A stretch of 64,000 nt of DNA from DATBFU01 sp035498405 (GTDB lineage: Bacteria; Acidobacteriota; Thermoanaerobaculia; UBA5066; Gp7-AA6), in assembly GCA_035498405.1 (NCBI GenBank), contig DATKAE010000027.1:62001-126000 (forward strand). Direction: 5' to 3'. Below the pieces are notes generated by a model. That model was not told the DNA's origin and made no database searches. It saw only the letters and a list, made by a program, of their open reading frames with translations. Numbering within the stretch: position 1 is the first letter of the stretch; each line of letters starts with the position of its first letter. The position numbers and the translations under genes are program-made. Below are positions 1 through 8,680 of this stretch, one piece after another.

Positions 1-1
1 T

Positions 2-1150
2 CTCGAGAAGCTGCGCTCGGCGCCTCCCGCCGTCAACGTGATGACGATGGTCGGGCATGCCACGGTGCGGTCGCTCGTGATGGGAAAGGACTATCGCCGC
101 GTGGCGACCGACGAGGAGGTTTCTCGCATGGTGTCGCTCGTCGAGCAGGGCATGCGCGAAGGGGCGGCCGGCCTCTCCTCCGGTCTCGAGTACGACGTCG
201 GCAGCTACAGCGAAACGTCCGAGCTCATCGCCCTGTGCGAGGTCGCGGCGCGTCACGGCGGCTTCTACATGACGCACGTCCGGGACGAAGCGGCCAAGAC
301 GATGGAGGCATTCGCAGAAGCGATCGCCATCGGCGAACAAGCGCCGATTCCGGTCCAGGTCTCCCACATCAAGATGGGCACCGTCAGCGTCTGGGGCCGC
401 ACGGCGGAGGCTATTGGACTTCTCGAGGCCGCGCGGGACCGCGGGGTCGACCTCACGGCCGACTGCTACCCCTACGAGGCCTGGCACGCGAACATCGAAG
501 TGCTCGTACCGAACAAGGAGTACGACGACCCGTCGAGTGTCCAGAAAGCCCTCGCGGAGGTCGGCGGCGGCAGCAAGGTCACGATCACGGAATGCAAGGC
601 GCACCCGAACTACGCCGGGCGCACGCTCGAGCAGATCGCCAAGGCCGAGGGCTCGACGCCGGTCGAGGTGTTCATCCGGGTCGTGAAGGACGGGGGCGCC
701 GACGTGATCGGCCACTCGATGACCGAAAAGGACGTCCGGGCTTTCTACACGCGGCCCTGGGTCATGGTGGGTAGCGACGGCGGAATCGGCGCCGCGCACC
801 CCCGCGGAACCGGAACGTTTCCGAAGGTCCTCGGCCGATACGTTCGCGAGAAACACTGGCTCACGCTGCCGGAGGCGATCCGTAAGATGACTTCCCTTCC
901 GGCCAAGCGGCTGAAGCTCTCCGATCGCGGTGTCATCCGCGCGGGGATGAAGGCCGATCTGGTGCTGTTCGATCCCAAGACCGTTGCCGACCGCTCGACA
1001 TTCGAGAAGCCCGAAGAGCTCTCTGACGGGATCCGCGTGGTCTTCGTCAACGGACAGATCGTGTGGCAAGGCGGCAAGGCGCCGGGAGCGCGGCCCGGGC
1101 GCGTGTTGACGGGTGGCGACGCCCAGGCGGACGCGCCGAAAGCGAAGTGA
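2..1150 (+). CDS. N-acyl-D-amino-acid deacylase family amidohydrolase (5' truncated by window)
   Basis: The reading frame is open from base 2, so the start lies upstream of the window; about 382 C-terminal residues are visible. The first residues include GHATVR, and the stretch EGAAGLSSGLEYDVG followed by HGGFYMTHVRDEA is characteristic of D-aminoacylase / N-acyl-D-glutamate deacylase enzymes, which remove the acyl group from N-acyl-D-amino acids. QVSHIKMG supplies a likely metal-binding histidine, VGSDGGIGAAHPRG carries the conserved catalytic Asp, and the C-terminus (ADLVLFDPKTVADRSTF) is the usual composite beta-domain of this amidohydrolase group. Whether it has a signal peptide cannot be seen. 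It ends 6 bases before a cyanophycinase-like gene on the same strand, so the two are probably co-transcribed and share a role in scavenging unusual peptides or N-blocked amino acids (inference). Confidence 0.88.
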   Translation, partial: LEKLRSAPPAVNVMTMVGHATVRSLVMGKDYRRVATDEEVSRMVSLVEQGMREGAAGLSSGLEYDVGSYSETSELIALCEVAARHGGFYMTHVRDEAAKTMEAFAEAIAIGEQAPIPVQVSHIKMGTVSVWGRTAEAIGLLEAARDRGVDLTADCYPYEAWHANIEVLVPNKEYDDPSSVQKALAEVGGGSKVTITECKAHPNYAGRTLEQIAKAEGSTPVEVFIRVVKDGGADVIGHSMTEKDVRAFYTRPWVMVGSDGGIGAAHPRGTGTFPKVLGRYVREKHWLTLPEAIRKMTSLPAKRLKLSDRGVIRAGMKADLVLFDPKTVADRSTFEKPEELSDGIRVVFVNGQIVWQGGKAPGARPGRVLTGGDAQADAPKAK

Positions 1151-1156
1151 CGCGCC

Positions 1157-2071
1157 ATGTCGGGCTCGAGCCGCCTCGTCTCGTGGGCCGCCCTTCTCCT
1201 CGCCTTCGGCTGCGCCAGCTCTCCTAAACCCACACCGCCACTCGAAACCGGCCACCTGCTCCTGGTCGGAGGCGGTCCGATTCCGGAGACGATCCGGCGC
1301 CGGTTCGTCGAGCTGGCAGGAGGCGCGGGCAAGGCCAGAATCGTGGTCTTTCCCATGGCGAGCGAGGACCCGGAGGCCGGCGCCGAGGCTGCCCAGGAGT
1401 TCGAAGCTCTGGGCGCTCGGGCCGATAGGATCGTTTTCGACCGCGCGGGGGCCTCGACGGACGGGGCGGCGCATCGGCTCGACGGGGTGACGGGCATCTG
1501 GTTCGGAGGCGGCGACCAGTCGCGGCAGACCGCGGCTCTTCAGGGCACACCCGTCGAGGCGGCGATCCACCAGCGCTATCGAGAGGGCGCTGTCGTGGGA
1601 GGCACGTCGGCGGGGGCAGCCGTAATCACGACGCCGATGATCACGGGCGACGAGAAGCATCCCGGCGGCAGCCGGCCTCCGAAGGACCCGAGCGACTCCT
1701 CGAGCGCGTTCCTGACCATCGCCCGCGACAACATCGTGACCAAGGACGGGTTCGACCTCTTGCCGGGCGCGATCGTCGACCAGCACTTCGTGCGTCGGCG
1801 GCGCCACAATCGCTTGATCAGTCTCGTGTTGGAACATCCGGACCTCATCGGCGTCGGCATCGACGAGTCCACAGCCCTGGAGGTCGACCCCGACGGAACT
1901 TGGCACGTGCTTGGTGAGAGCGTGGCCGTGATCTACGACGCCAGGCACGCCTTGATCACGCCGTCCGGAGCCGAGTCTCTTGGAGCCGCGGACGTGCGCC
2001 TGCAGATCCTGCCGGCTGGCAGTGTCTACGATCCGCGAAGCGGCAAGGCCACCCTTCCCGCCGCGCCTTGA
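1157..2071 (+). CDS. Cyanophycinase-like S51 family serine peptidase, lipoprotein
   Basis: 304 residues. An N-terminal hydrophobic segment ending AFGCASS gives a lipobox with Cys19, so the protein is probably lipid-anchored. The mature part has GGGDQSRQ and GGTSAGAAV, the latter the nucleophile elbow with catalytic Ser of the S51 (cyanophycinase / peptidase E) fold. It also has DQHFVRRRRHNRL and GIDESTAL, matching the basic and Glu motifs of cyanophycinases. Family members cleave beta-linked Asp-Arg dipeptides from cyanophycin or related Asp-containing peptides. No cyanophycin synthetase is visible here, so an extracellular scavenging role is more likely than storage turnover. The gene follows the D-aminoacylase-type gene by 6 bases. 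Confidence 0.8.
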   Translation: MSGSSRLVSWAALLLAFGCASSPKPTPPLETGHLLLVGGGPIPETIRRRFVELAGGAGKARIVVFPMASEDPEAGAEAAQEFEALGARADRIVFDRAGASTDGAAHRLDGVTGIWFGGGDQSRQTAALQGTPVEAAIHQRYREGAVVGGTSAGAAVITTPMITGDEKHPGGSRPPKDPSDSSSAFLTIARDNIVTKDGFDLLPGAIVDQHFVRRRRHNRLISLVLEHPDLIGVGIDESTALEVDPDGTWHVLGESVAVIYDARHALITPSGAESLGAADVRLQILPAGSVYDPRSGKATLPAAP

Positions 2072-2087
2072 CCGATAATCAAACTCC

Positions 2088-2165
2088 CTGCCCGTAGCTC
2101 AGCCCGGATAGAGCAACGGCCTTCTAAGCCGTAGGTCGGGAGTTCGAATCTCCCCGGGCAGGCCA
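2088..2165 (+). tRNA. tRNA-Arg (anticodon TCT)
   Basis: A full cloverleaf can be folded by hand. The acceptor stem is 2088-2094 paired with 2155-2161, the D stem GCTC/GAGC, the anticodon stem ACGGC/GCCGT with loop CTTCTAA (anticodon TCT), and the T arm GGGAG-TTCGAAT-CTCCC. The discriminator is G2162 and CCA is encoded at 2163-2165. It lies 16 bases after the cyanophycinase-like gene. GATAAT at 2074-2079 could be a -10 element, but no good -35 is seen. Confidence 0.95.
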
Positions 2166-2298
2166 TCTTGCTTCCCAAGAACTTGGGAACCCGGCTCGGC
2201 GGTTCGTACCGAGCGCTCATCGGGTGCGACAACGGAGCACCCGAGGGAGCGCGACAAGCCGCGGCGTCGAGCCGCGGCGAATCTCCCCGGGCAGGCCA
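2145..2298. repeat. 21-bp direct repeat of the tRNA-Arg(TCT) 3' end
   Basis: The last 21 bases of tRNA-Arg(TCT) including CCA (2145-2165) recur exactly at 2278-2298. The 112 bases between the copies contain two strong inverted repeats: CGGGTGC/GCACCCG near 2223-2245 and GCCGCGGC/GCCGCGGC near 2259-2277. Exact duplication of a tRNA 3' end is the usual scar of tyrosine-integrase insertion, but no integrase or element genes lie between the copies. A collapsed element, a satellite insertion or a tRNA-processing spacer are all possible. Confidence 0.6.
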
Positions 2299-2408
2299 AG
2301 TCGCCTTGCCGAACCTGGCACCCTGGGTGAGTTGGAACGAAAGTTGCTGGTATCCGCAACATGCTCCGGGGCAAGCGTTCCAACGGATCTTTCGGAAGGA
2401 GGCCTTCC

Positions 2409-2984
2409 ATGAAACACCTTGCCGCCTGCATCGGACTAGCCACGGCGGTCGCGGTCGTTTCGAGTTGCTCGAACTCAACGGGGTCGGCGGGAACCGCATC
2501 CACGTCAGGATCTGCCTCGAAGACCGCCTCGGGAACCGGGGGAAGCTCCTCCACCGGGACGGCGAAGTCGACGACCGGGCAGACGAGCACGATGTCGACC
2601 GCCGCTTCGGCCGCCGGCGGCGCCGCCAGCGCCACGGGTGTCGATCTCGCCGGAACCCTTGGCTCGAGTCTCGGGCTGACGCCGGATCAGGCCTCCGGAG
2701 CGGTCGGCTCGATCCTCTCGCTCGCGCAGGGGAAGCTCTCCTCCTCGGACTACTCGAAAGTCGCGGGGGCGGTCCCGGGCGCCGGTCAGTACGTTCAAAA
2801 GGCAAAGGACCTGGGAGCGGTGCCGAGCACGGGGATTTCGAGCGAGTCCGCTCTCGATGGCGCCTACGCGAAGCTCGGGATCAGTCCCGAGATTGGGTCC
2901 CAGGTCACGCCGCTCGTCGTCAATTACGTCGGAAAAGCCGGCGGGCCAACGGTCCAGAGCCTCCTCTCGAGCGTGCTCCAGTAG
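2409..2984 (+). CDS. DUF2780-type lipoprotein
   Basis: About 191 residues. The start at 2409 is chosen because an AAGGAGG-like ribosome site lies just upstream and the protein then begins with a signal peptide ending SSCSNS, a lipobox. After a low-complexity Ser/Thr/Gly/Ala linker (roughly residues 25-75), the C-terminal ~115 residues are VDLAGTLGSSLGLTPDQASGAV..., then GVPGAGQ-like and VVNYVGKAGGPTVQSLLSSVLQ. This resembles the DUF2780 (VcgC/VcgE) family, small helical proteins of unknown function. It stands alone; the next gene starts 220 bases on, with nothing recognisable between. Family assignment is from motif memory only. Confidence 0.7.
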   Translation: MKHLAACIGLATAVAVVSSCSNSTGSAGTASTSGSASKTASGTGGSSSTGTAKSTTGQTSTMSTAASAAGGAASATGVDLAGTLGSSLGLTPDQASGAVGSILSLAQGKLSSSDYSKVAGAVPGAGQYVQKAKDLGAVPSTGISSESALDGAYAKLGISPEIGSQVTPLVVNYVGKAGGPTVQSLLSSVLQ

Positions 2985-3203
2985 GGTGATTGGGAGCACG
3001 CGCGCAGACGCGGGCTCCCACCTCGCATCCCCGAACGCACCGGGCAGTCGGGATCTCCTTCGACGTGATCTGGTACCTGAAGCCGTCCGCACCGAGCGGG
3101 TCGAGCCTGCTCTCTGCACGATTCCGCCTGAGGACCGAGAGGCGACGTCCCTCGGAATCGTCTGACCCTTGCACCGCACGACTGCCGCAAATAGATTTGC
3201 CTC

Positions 3204-4265
3204 ATGACGCTACCCACCGAACCGATCGGCAGCATTCCACGCCCCGCCGCGCTCCTCGAAGGGATGAAGGCGGCCTCCGAGGGCCGACTTCCCGGAGAGA
3301 AGCTCGAAGCCCTTTTTGACGAAGCCGTGAGAGACACGATCCGGCGATTCGAGGAGACCGGCTCCCCCATCATCACCGACGGCGAGCAGCGAAAGCCCTC
3401 CTTCGCCACGTACCCGATCCAGGGGGCGAAGAACCTCGCTCCGGGAGGAGTGACGATCAAGTTCAAGGACGGCCACACGCGCCAGCTCCCCGTCCTGAGC
3501 GCCGGACCTTTCCGATACACCACGTACGCCGTGAGCTACCTCGACGCGGCCAAGAAGCACGCGCACGTCCCGCTCAAGGAGGCCGTCATCTCGGCCTCGG
3601 CCTTGAGTCTTCTCTACCCGCAGGCTGGCTTGAAGGGCTACTCGCGGGATGCTTTCCTCGAGGATCTCGTCAACGAGACCGCCAAGGACGTCCGGCAGTG
3701 CCTCGACCGAGGCGGCCCGGTCCAAATCGATTTCACCGAGGGGCGCCTGGCGGTCAAGCTCGATCCCTCCAAGGGCCTGCTCAATTCCTTCGTCGATCTC
3801 AACAATCGCGTGCTCGAGCGCTTTTCGCCGGCCGAGCGAAAGAGAATCGGCGTCCACACCTGCCCGGGCGGCGACCGCGACTCGACGCACAGCGCCGACG
3901 TCGATTACGCGGAGCTTCTTCCCGCTCTCTTCCGCCTCAACGTCGGGAACTTCTACGTTCAGCTTTCGAGCGAGACAGACCGCCCGCGTGTGCTGGCGAT
4001 CCTCGGAAAGAACGCGACCGGAGACCGCAGGGTCTTCGTCGGCGTGACCGACCCTATCGACCCGCGTGTCGAGACCGCCGAACAGGTCCGAGACCGAGTC
4101 CTGGAAGCTGCGAAGTTCATTGACGCGGCGCACCTTGGCACGACCGACGACTGTGGCTTCTCCCCCTTCGGCGACGACACTTCGACCTCGCGCGACACCG
4201 CCTTTGCGAAGATCCGCGCCCGGGTCGAGGGAACGGCGATGGCCTCGAAACAGCTCGGCGTTTAG
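3204..4265 (+). CDS. MetE-like cobalamin-independent methionine synthase catalytic-domain protein
   Basis: 353 residues, about the size of the C-terminal catalytic half of MetE without the N-terminal folate-binding half. The protein opens with the PIGSIPRP segment seen in single-domain MetE homologues. It carries FTEGRLAVK, VHTCPGGD (His218, Cys220) and GTTDDCGFSPF (Cys317), which fit the zinc ligands that activate the homocysteine thiol. Single-domain homologues transfer methyl groups to homocysteine or related thiols from donors that are often not known. No S-box or B12 riboswitch could be recognised in the 219 bases upstream. It converges on the DinB gene with a 4-base overlap of coding ends. 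Confidence 0.82.
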   Translation: MTLPTEPIGSIPRPAALLEGMKAASEGRLPGEKLEALFDEAVRDTIRRFEETGSPIITDGEQRKPSFATYPIQGAKNLAPGGVTIKFKDGHTRQLPVLSAGPFRYTTYAVSYLDAAKKHAHVPLKEAVISASALSLLYPQAGLKGYSRDAFLEDLVNETAKDVRQCLDRGGPVQIDFTEGRLAVKLDPSKGLLNSFVDLNNRVLERFSPAERKRIGVHTCPGGDRDSTHSADVDYAELLPALFRLNVGNFYVQLSSETDRPRVLAILGKNATGDRRVFVGVTDPIDPRVETAEQVRDRVLEAAKFIDAAHLGTTDDCGFSPFGDDTSTSRDTAFAKIRARVEGTAMASKQLGV

Positions 4266-4786
4266 GGGGTACCGGCTCCGGCGGTGTCCTCCTTGGCCTT
4301 TCCGTCCAGAAACAGGAGGTAGTCGGTCGCGAGCGGGGTCTTGCCGAGCTGCCGCAACAGTGTCGCGACCTGTCCGCGGTGATAGGTCCCATGGTTGACC
4401 ACGTGCACGAGAGCGTCACCCAGCGGGTATGACCAGGTCTCTCCCTTGAAATTCACGTAGGAGATGGGCTCGGCCATCCGGGCCGGGGTGAGCGTCCCGA
4501 AGACACCCCTCTGTCCATCCTCGATTTCCGCGAGCTTCGATTTGAGATCGCCGAGGTTGGCGAAGCCCTCAGGCAACGCGCGGGGCGAGCGTCCCTGCCA
4601 CCGTTCGAGCCAGACCCACTCGGCGCCGATCAAGTGGGCCAGCGTGCCGAGGATCGTCGAGAAGCTTCCCCCGACCTTGTGCTCGAGCTCCCCCGCGGAA
4701 ACCGCGTCGCAGGCCTCGAGCGTGCGCCCGTTCGCCCAACGGTTGAATTCGTAGAGTCTCGCGATCTCCTGCGGCGAGCGTGACAT
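4262..4786 (-). CDS. DinB-family protein
   Basis: 174 residues from the ATG at 4786; a longer frame upstream is rejected because it overlaps the preceding TPR gene and the DinB fold begins with SPQEIARLYEFNRWANGRT. A central TLAHLIGAEWVWLERW and the C-terminal VNHGTYHRGQV provide the three histidines that usually bind a divalent metal in the DinB/YfiT four-helix bundle. Many members are thiol-dependent transferases or of unknown function. The start lies 2 bases after the stop of the TPR gene, so the two are almost certainly one transcript. Confidence 0.85.
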   Translation of the reverse strand: MSRSPQEIARLYEFNRWANGRTLEACDAVSAGELEHKVGGSFSTILGTLAHLIGAEWVWLERWQGRSPRALPEGFANLGDLKSKLAEIEDGQRGVFGTLTPARMAEPISYVNFKGETWSYPLGDALVHVVNHGTYHRGQVATLLRQLGKTPLATDYLLFLDGKAKEDTAGAGTP

Positions 4787-4788
4787 TT

Positions 4789-6453
4789 CTAGAGGCCCTC
4801 TACGCTGATCTTCGTATCCGCGTTCGCCCAGGCGGCGTCGAACTGCGTTTGAACCCACGCCGCGTCAGAGGACTTGCCCTGGGCCTTCAAACTCTCCACC
4901 AGGCCGAGGAGCGCGCGGCCGTTGCGCGGATGCACTTGCAGATCGTCTCGAAAGACCCGCTCGGCTTCCCGGGCCTGGCCGGCAGCGAGCAGAGCCGCGC
5001 CGAGGGATTCTCGCATCGGCTGCTGCCAGGGGGGAGGCTCGTCATAGGCCAGCGCGTCCTCGGCCGCAACCGCGAGTCTCCAGCTCTCGATCGCAGCCTG
5101 CCGGTCGCCCCGAGCCTTGGCGATCCGGGCATCCAGATCGTGTCCCGAGACCGCGAGGACCCCGCGCACCGTGTTCTGGGGACCCAGGAGACGTTCGGGC
5201 GCGATCCCCTGGGAAGCGGCCTGGAACGCCACGCGTCTCTTCTCCGCTCCCTCCCGATTTCCTGATTCCGCCGCGGCGGCGGCCTGCGCGTAAAGCCAGA
5301 AAGCTCTCGTCGCGGGCAGGCTCGGGCCCGGGTCCGGCATGGCGAGGATCTCGCTCCACTTGCGGAAGCGGATGGCCACGACCAGGGGCTGGACGAGGTA
5401 TCCCTCGACCGTCGGGTCCATCGAGGCCTTTGGCAGGGCCTCCTCGTAGAGGCGGTCCGCCGACTCTCGAGCCTCGGAGTACCGGCCTGCCATCACCGCG
5501 GCCGCCGATTCGAAGTGGAGGTTATGGCAGTAATACATGATCCGATACATGTCCGAGGGCGACGTCTCCCGGAAATAGGCTCGGTCCGTTTCCCCCGCCG
5601 CCGCGTTCGCCTTCGCCGCCCCGGCATAGTCGCCCGTGCGCATGTAGATGTGCGCCGGCATGTGAACCAGGTGTCCGGCCCCCGGCACGAGCGTCTGGAG
5701 CCTCGAGGCGGACGCCAGCGCCTTCTCCGGATGGAGCGACGCCTCGACCGCGTGGATGTAGTAGTGGTTCGCCCCGGGGTGCGAGGGATCGCGCTTCAGG
5801 ACCGACTCGAGCGCGGCGAGAATTTCCGCCGTTCCGTCCTCCGGCGTGCCGTCGGCCTTCCAGAGCTTCCAGGGACGCAGGTTCATCCCGCTCTCGGCGT
5901 AGAGCGTCGCCGCGTCGAGATCGTCCGGGTAGCTCTTCGAGAGCTCGCCCATCGCGGCGTTGTAGTCTCGCAGAAGCGCCTTCGGGTCGGACTTCGGGTC
6001 CGCCGAGTAGCGGCGGGCGACCGCCTGAGCGTAGGCGCGCTCGTTCGAGGGCCCGCCGGCCGAGAGCGCGAGAGCCTTCTGCGCCTCTTCGTACGCACTC
6101 TTCAAGCGCTCGACGGCCGGCTGTGGATCGTTGTAGTTCATTCCGAGAGCAAGCGAGATCCCCCAGTGCGGCATCGGGGCCGAGGGGTCGAGCTCGGCCG
6201 CGCGCTCGAAGGAGCGGATCGCCTCCTCGTGATTGAACCCGTAGAGGAGGGTCAGCCCTTGATCGAAGAATTTCTGAGCCTCCGGACTCGAGGTCGAGAT
6301 CGCATGATGATGGGAGCCCATGCCCTCGAGCAGCGCGGGCGCCGGCCGCGCCGCCGGAGTCGGCGGGGGCTGCCCGTGCGAATGTTGCGCGAGCAGCGGG
6401 GAGGACAGGGCGCTCGCCAGGACAACGGTCGAGATGAGAAAAGGGTGTCTCAT
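4789..6453 (-). CDS. Secreted TPR protein with conserved His motifs
   Basis: 554 residues with a Sec signal peptide (ALSSPLLAQ) followed by a His-rich stretch (HSHGQ, later GSHHHAIS). TPR-like helices fill most of the rest, including EEAIRSFERAAELDPSAPMPHWGISLALG. Two motifs stand out: HYYIHAVEASLHPEKAL and HMPAHIYMRTGDY. The same motifs occur in the protein at 30326-31987, so these are paralogues of one uncharacterised secreted family. The histidines could bind metal (inference). It is followed after 2 bases by DinB on the same strand and is divergent from the S9 peptidase gene at 6525. Confidence 0.8.
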   Translation of the reverse strand: MRHPFLISTVVLASALSSPLLAQHSHGQPPPTPAARPAPALLEGMGSHHHAISTSSPEAQKFFDQGLTLLYGFNHEEAIRSFERAAELDPSAPMPHWGISLALGMNYNDPQPAVERLKSAYEEAQKALALSAGGPSNERAYAQAVARRYSADPKSDPKALLRDYNAAMGELSKSYPDDLDAATLYAESGMNLRPWKLWKADGTPEDGTAEILAALESVLKRDPSHPGANHYYIHAVEASLHPEKALASASRLQTLVPGAGHLVHMPAHIYMRTGDYAGAAKANAAAGETDRAYFRETSPSDMYRIMYYCHNLHFESAAAVMAGRYSEARESADRLYEEALPKASMDPTVEGYLVQPLVVAIRFRKWSEILAMPDPGPSLPATRAFWLYAQAAAAAESGNREGAEKRRVAFQAASQGIAPERLLGPQNTVRGVLAVSGHDLDARIAKARGDRQAAIESWRLAVAAEDALAYDEPPPWQQPMRESLGAALLAAGQAREAERVFRDDLQVHPRNGRALLGLVESLKAQGKSSDAAWVQTQFDAAWANADTKISVEGL

Positions 6454-6524
6454 AGGCTCCTCGGTGAAGACCGCGCCGCCGGATTCTAATTGGCGGGCCG
6501 CCCGCCCGAGAAGGAGCCCCTGTT

Positions 6525-8675
6525 ATGATTCGCGCCCCTCATGAAGAAGACGGCGTGAGGCGAAGGACGGCGCTCGCGGCCGGGTTGGCGGCCTTCCTGC
6601 TGACCCTGCCCGCGTCGGCGCGGGCTGCCCCGGCCACGAGCCCCCCGATGGCAAACAAGAAACCCAAGACCACCGACATTCACGGCGACCGGCTCCAGGA
6701 CGACTATTTCTGGTTGCGCGATCGCTCGAACCCGGAAGTCCGTGCCTACCTCGAAGCGGAGAACAAGTACGCCGACGAGGTCATGAAAGACACCCTCGCC
6801 CTGCAGGAAAAGCTGTACCAGGAGATGCTCGGACGCATCAAGCAAACCGACCTCACCGTTCCCTATCCGATGCGGGGCTACTTCTACTATTCGCGCACGG
6901 AGACCGGGAAGCAGTACCCGATCTACTGCCGCAAGAAGGGAAGCCTCGAAGCGCTCGAGCAGGTCCTGCTCGACTTGAACGAAATGGCCAAGGGCGAGAG
7001 ATTCATGGCGGTCGGGGACTGGGACGTCTCGGACGACGGGACGCTGCTCGCCTACACCACCGACACCACGGGCTTCCGAGACTACACGCTGCACGTCAAG
7101 GACCTCTCGACGGGAAAGATCCTCCCCGACACGGTGCCGAAGGTCTCGTCCGTGGCCTGGGCGGCCGACAACCGAACGCTCTTCTACACGACCGAGGACG
7201 CCGCCAAGAGGTCCTACCGACTCTACCGCCACCCACTCGGCGCCGATCCGGCGAGCGACGCTCTCGCCTATGAAGAGAGAGACGAGATGTTCCGCATCGA
7301 GGTCTTTCGGTCCGGAAGCCGCAAGTACCTCTTCCTCGATTCCGGCTCCCACACGGCCAACGAATGGCGGATGCTCCCGGCAGATAACCCGTCGGGTGAC
7401 TGGAAGCTCGTCGCGGCCCGGGAGAAAGAGCACGAATACGAGGTCGACCACCGGGGGGATCTTCTTTACATTCGGACCAACAGCGCCGGCTGCCGCAACT
7501 TCCGTCTCGTCACGACGCCGGTGGCCGCGCCCGGGCGCGAGAACTGGAAGGAAATGATGCCTTGTCGCGAGGACGTCATGCTCGCGGGGCTCGAGCTCTT
7601 CTCCGATCACATGGTTCTGATGGAACGAGAGGACGGCCTCCAGCGGATTCGGATCACCGACCTCCCCTCCGGCCAGTCCCACCGCATCGCCTTCCCCGAG
7701 CCCGTCTACTCCGTCACTCCCAGCAACAACCGGGAGTTCGAGACCGGGACCTTTCGGTACAACTACCAGTCGCTCACGATCCCCTCCTCGATCTACGACT
7801 ACGACCTGAAGTCGCGGCAGAGCAAACTCCTCAAGCGAACCGAAGTTCTCGGCGGCTACGACCCGGACCGGTATCAGGCGGAGCGGCGGTACGCCACGGC
7901 GTCCGACGGCACGAAGATCCCGATCTCGCTCGTCTATCGCAAGGGAATCGAGAAGAGCGGGAAGAACCCGGCGTTGCTGTACGCCTACGGATCCTACGGA
8001 GCGCCGATCTTCCCGACTTTCAACTCCAACCGCGTCAGCCTGCTCGACCGCGGGTTCGTGTACGCCATCGCGCACATCCGCGGCGGCGGCGAGATGGGCA
8101 AGAAGTGGCACGACCAGGGCCGCATGATGAACAAGAAGAACACCTTCACCGACTTCATCGCCTGCGCCGAGGCCCTCATCGCGGACCGGTACACGTCCAA
8201 GGACCGACTCGTCATCGAGGGCGGGAGCGCCGGAGGCCTTCTCCTGGGGGCAGTCGTCAACATGCGGCCCGACCTCTTCAAGGCGGTCGTGAATCACGTG
8301 CCCTTCGTCGATGTCATCAACACCATGCTCGACGAGTCGTTGCCTCTGACCGTCGGCGAGTTCGAGGAGTGGGGCAATCCGAAGATTCCGGAGCAATACG
8401 CCTACATACGGAGCTACAGCCCCTACGACAACATCGCCGCCAAGGAGTACCCGGCGATGCTGGTCAAGACGTCCTTCGACGACAGCCAGGTCATGTACTG
8501 GGAGCCCGCCAAGTACGTCGCCAAGCTGCGGTCGGTCAAGACCGACAAGAACCCGCTGATCTTCAAGATCAACATGGCCGGAGGCCATGGAGGGTCTTCC
8601 GGCCGATACGATCGGTTGCGGGAGACCGCCTTCGACGACGCGTTCATTCTCACGATGCTCGGCATCGCTCCGTAG
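6525..8675 (+). CDS. ptrB: S9A oligopeptidase (oligopeptidase B / prolyl oligopeptidase type)
   Basis: 716 residues. The N-terminal half is the seven-bladed propeller region (DDYFWLRDRSNPEVRAYLE, then repeated WD-like blades) and the C-terminal third is an alpha/beta hydrolase. The catalytic triad is visible as Ser568 in GGSAGG, Asp653 in FDDSQV and His688 in GGHGGSSGR; PFVDVINTMLDESLPLTVGEFEEWGNP is typical of oligopeptidase B. Such enzymes cut short peptides after basic residues or Pro. An AAGGAG site precedes the ATG at 6525. A GTG at 6555 would give a cleaner signal peptide (VRRRTALAAGLAAFLLTLPASARA), so the true start is uncertain, but export is likely either way. Confidence 0.9.
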   Translation: MIRAPHEEDGVRRRTALAAGLAAFLLTLPASARAAPATSPPMANKKPKTTDIHGDRLQDDYFWLRDRSNPEVRAYLEAENKYADEVMKDTLALQEKLYQEMLGRIKQTDLTVPYPMRGYFYYSRTETGKQYPIYCRKKGSLEALEQVLLDLNEMAKGERFMAVGDWDVSDDGTLLAYTTDTTGFRDYTLHVKDLSTGKILPDTVPKVSSVAWAADNRTLFYTTEDAAKRSYRLYRHPLGADPASDALAYEERDEMFRIEVFRSGSRKYLFLDSGSHTANEWRMLPADNPSGDWKLVAAREKEHEYEVDHRGDLLYIRTNSAGCRNFRLVTTPVAAPGRENWKEMMPCREDVMLAGLELFSDHMVLMEREDGLQRIRITDLPSGQSHRIAFPEPVYSVTPSNNREFETGTFRYNYQSLTIPSSIYDYDLKSRQSKLLKRTEVLGGYDPDRYQAERRYATASDGTKIPISLVYRKGIEKSGKNPALLYAYGSYGAPIFPTFNSNRVSLLDRGFVYAIAHIRGGGEMGKKWHDQGRMMNKKNTFTDFIACAEALIADRYTSKDRLVIEGGSAGGLLLGAVVNMRPDLFKAVVNHVPFVDVINTMLDESLPLTVGEFEEWGNPKIPEQYAYIRSYSPYDNIAAKEYPAMLVKTSFDDSQVMYWEPAKYVAKLRSVKTDKNPLIFKINMAGGHGGSSGRYDRLRETAFDDAFILTMLGIAP

Positions 8676-8680
8676 GCACC

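Noticed and set aside
2985..3203. Riboswitch upstream of the MetE-like gene
   Set aside because: No SAM-, SAH- or B12-riboswitch consensus helices or a terminator could be recognised by eye.
6486..8588. A 700-codon minus-strand frame opposite the S9 peptidase
   Set aside because: The plus strand has a complete catalytic triad and family motifs; the minus frame has none.
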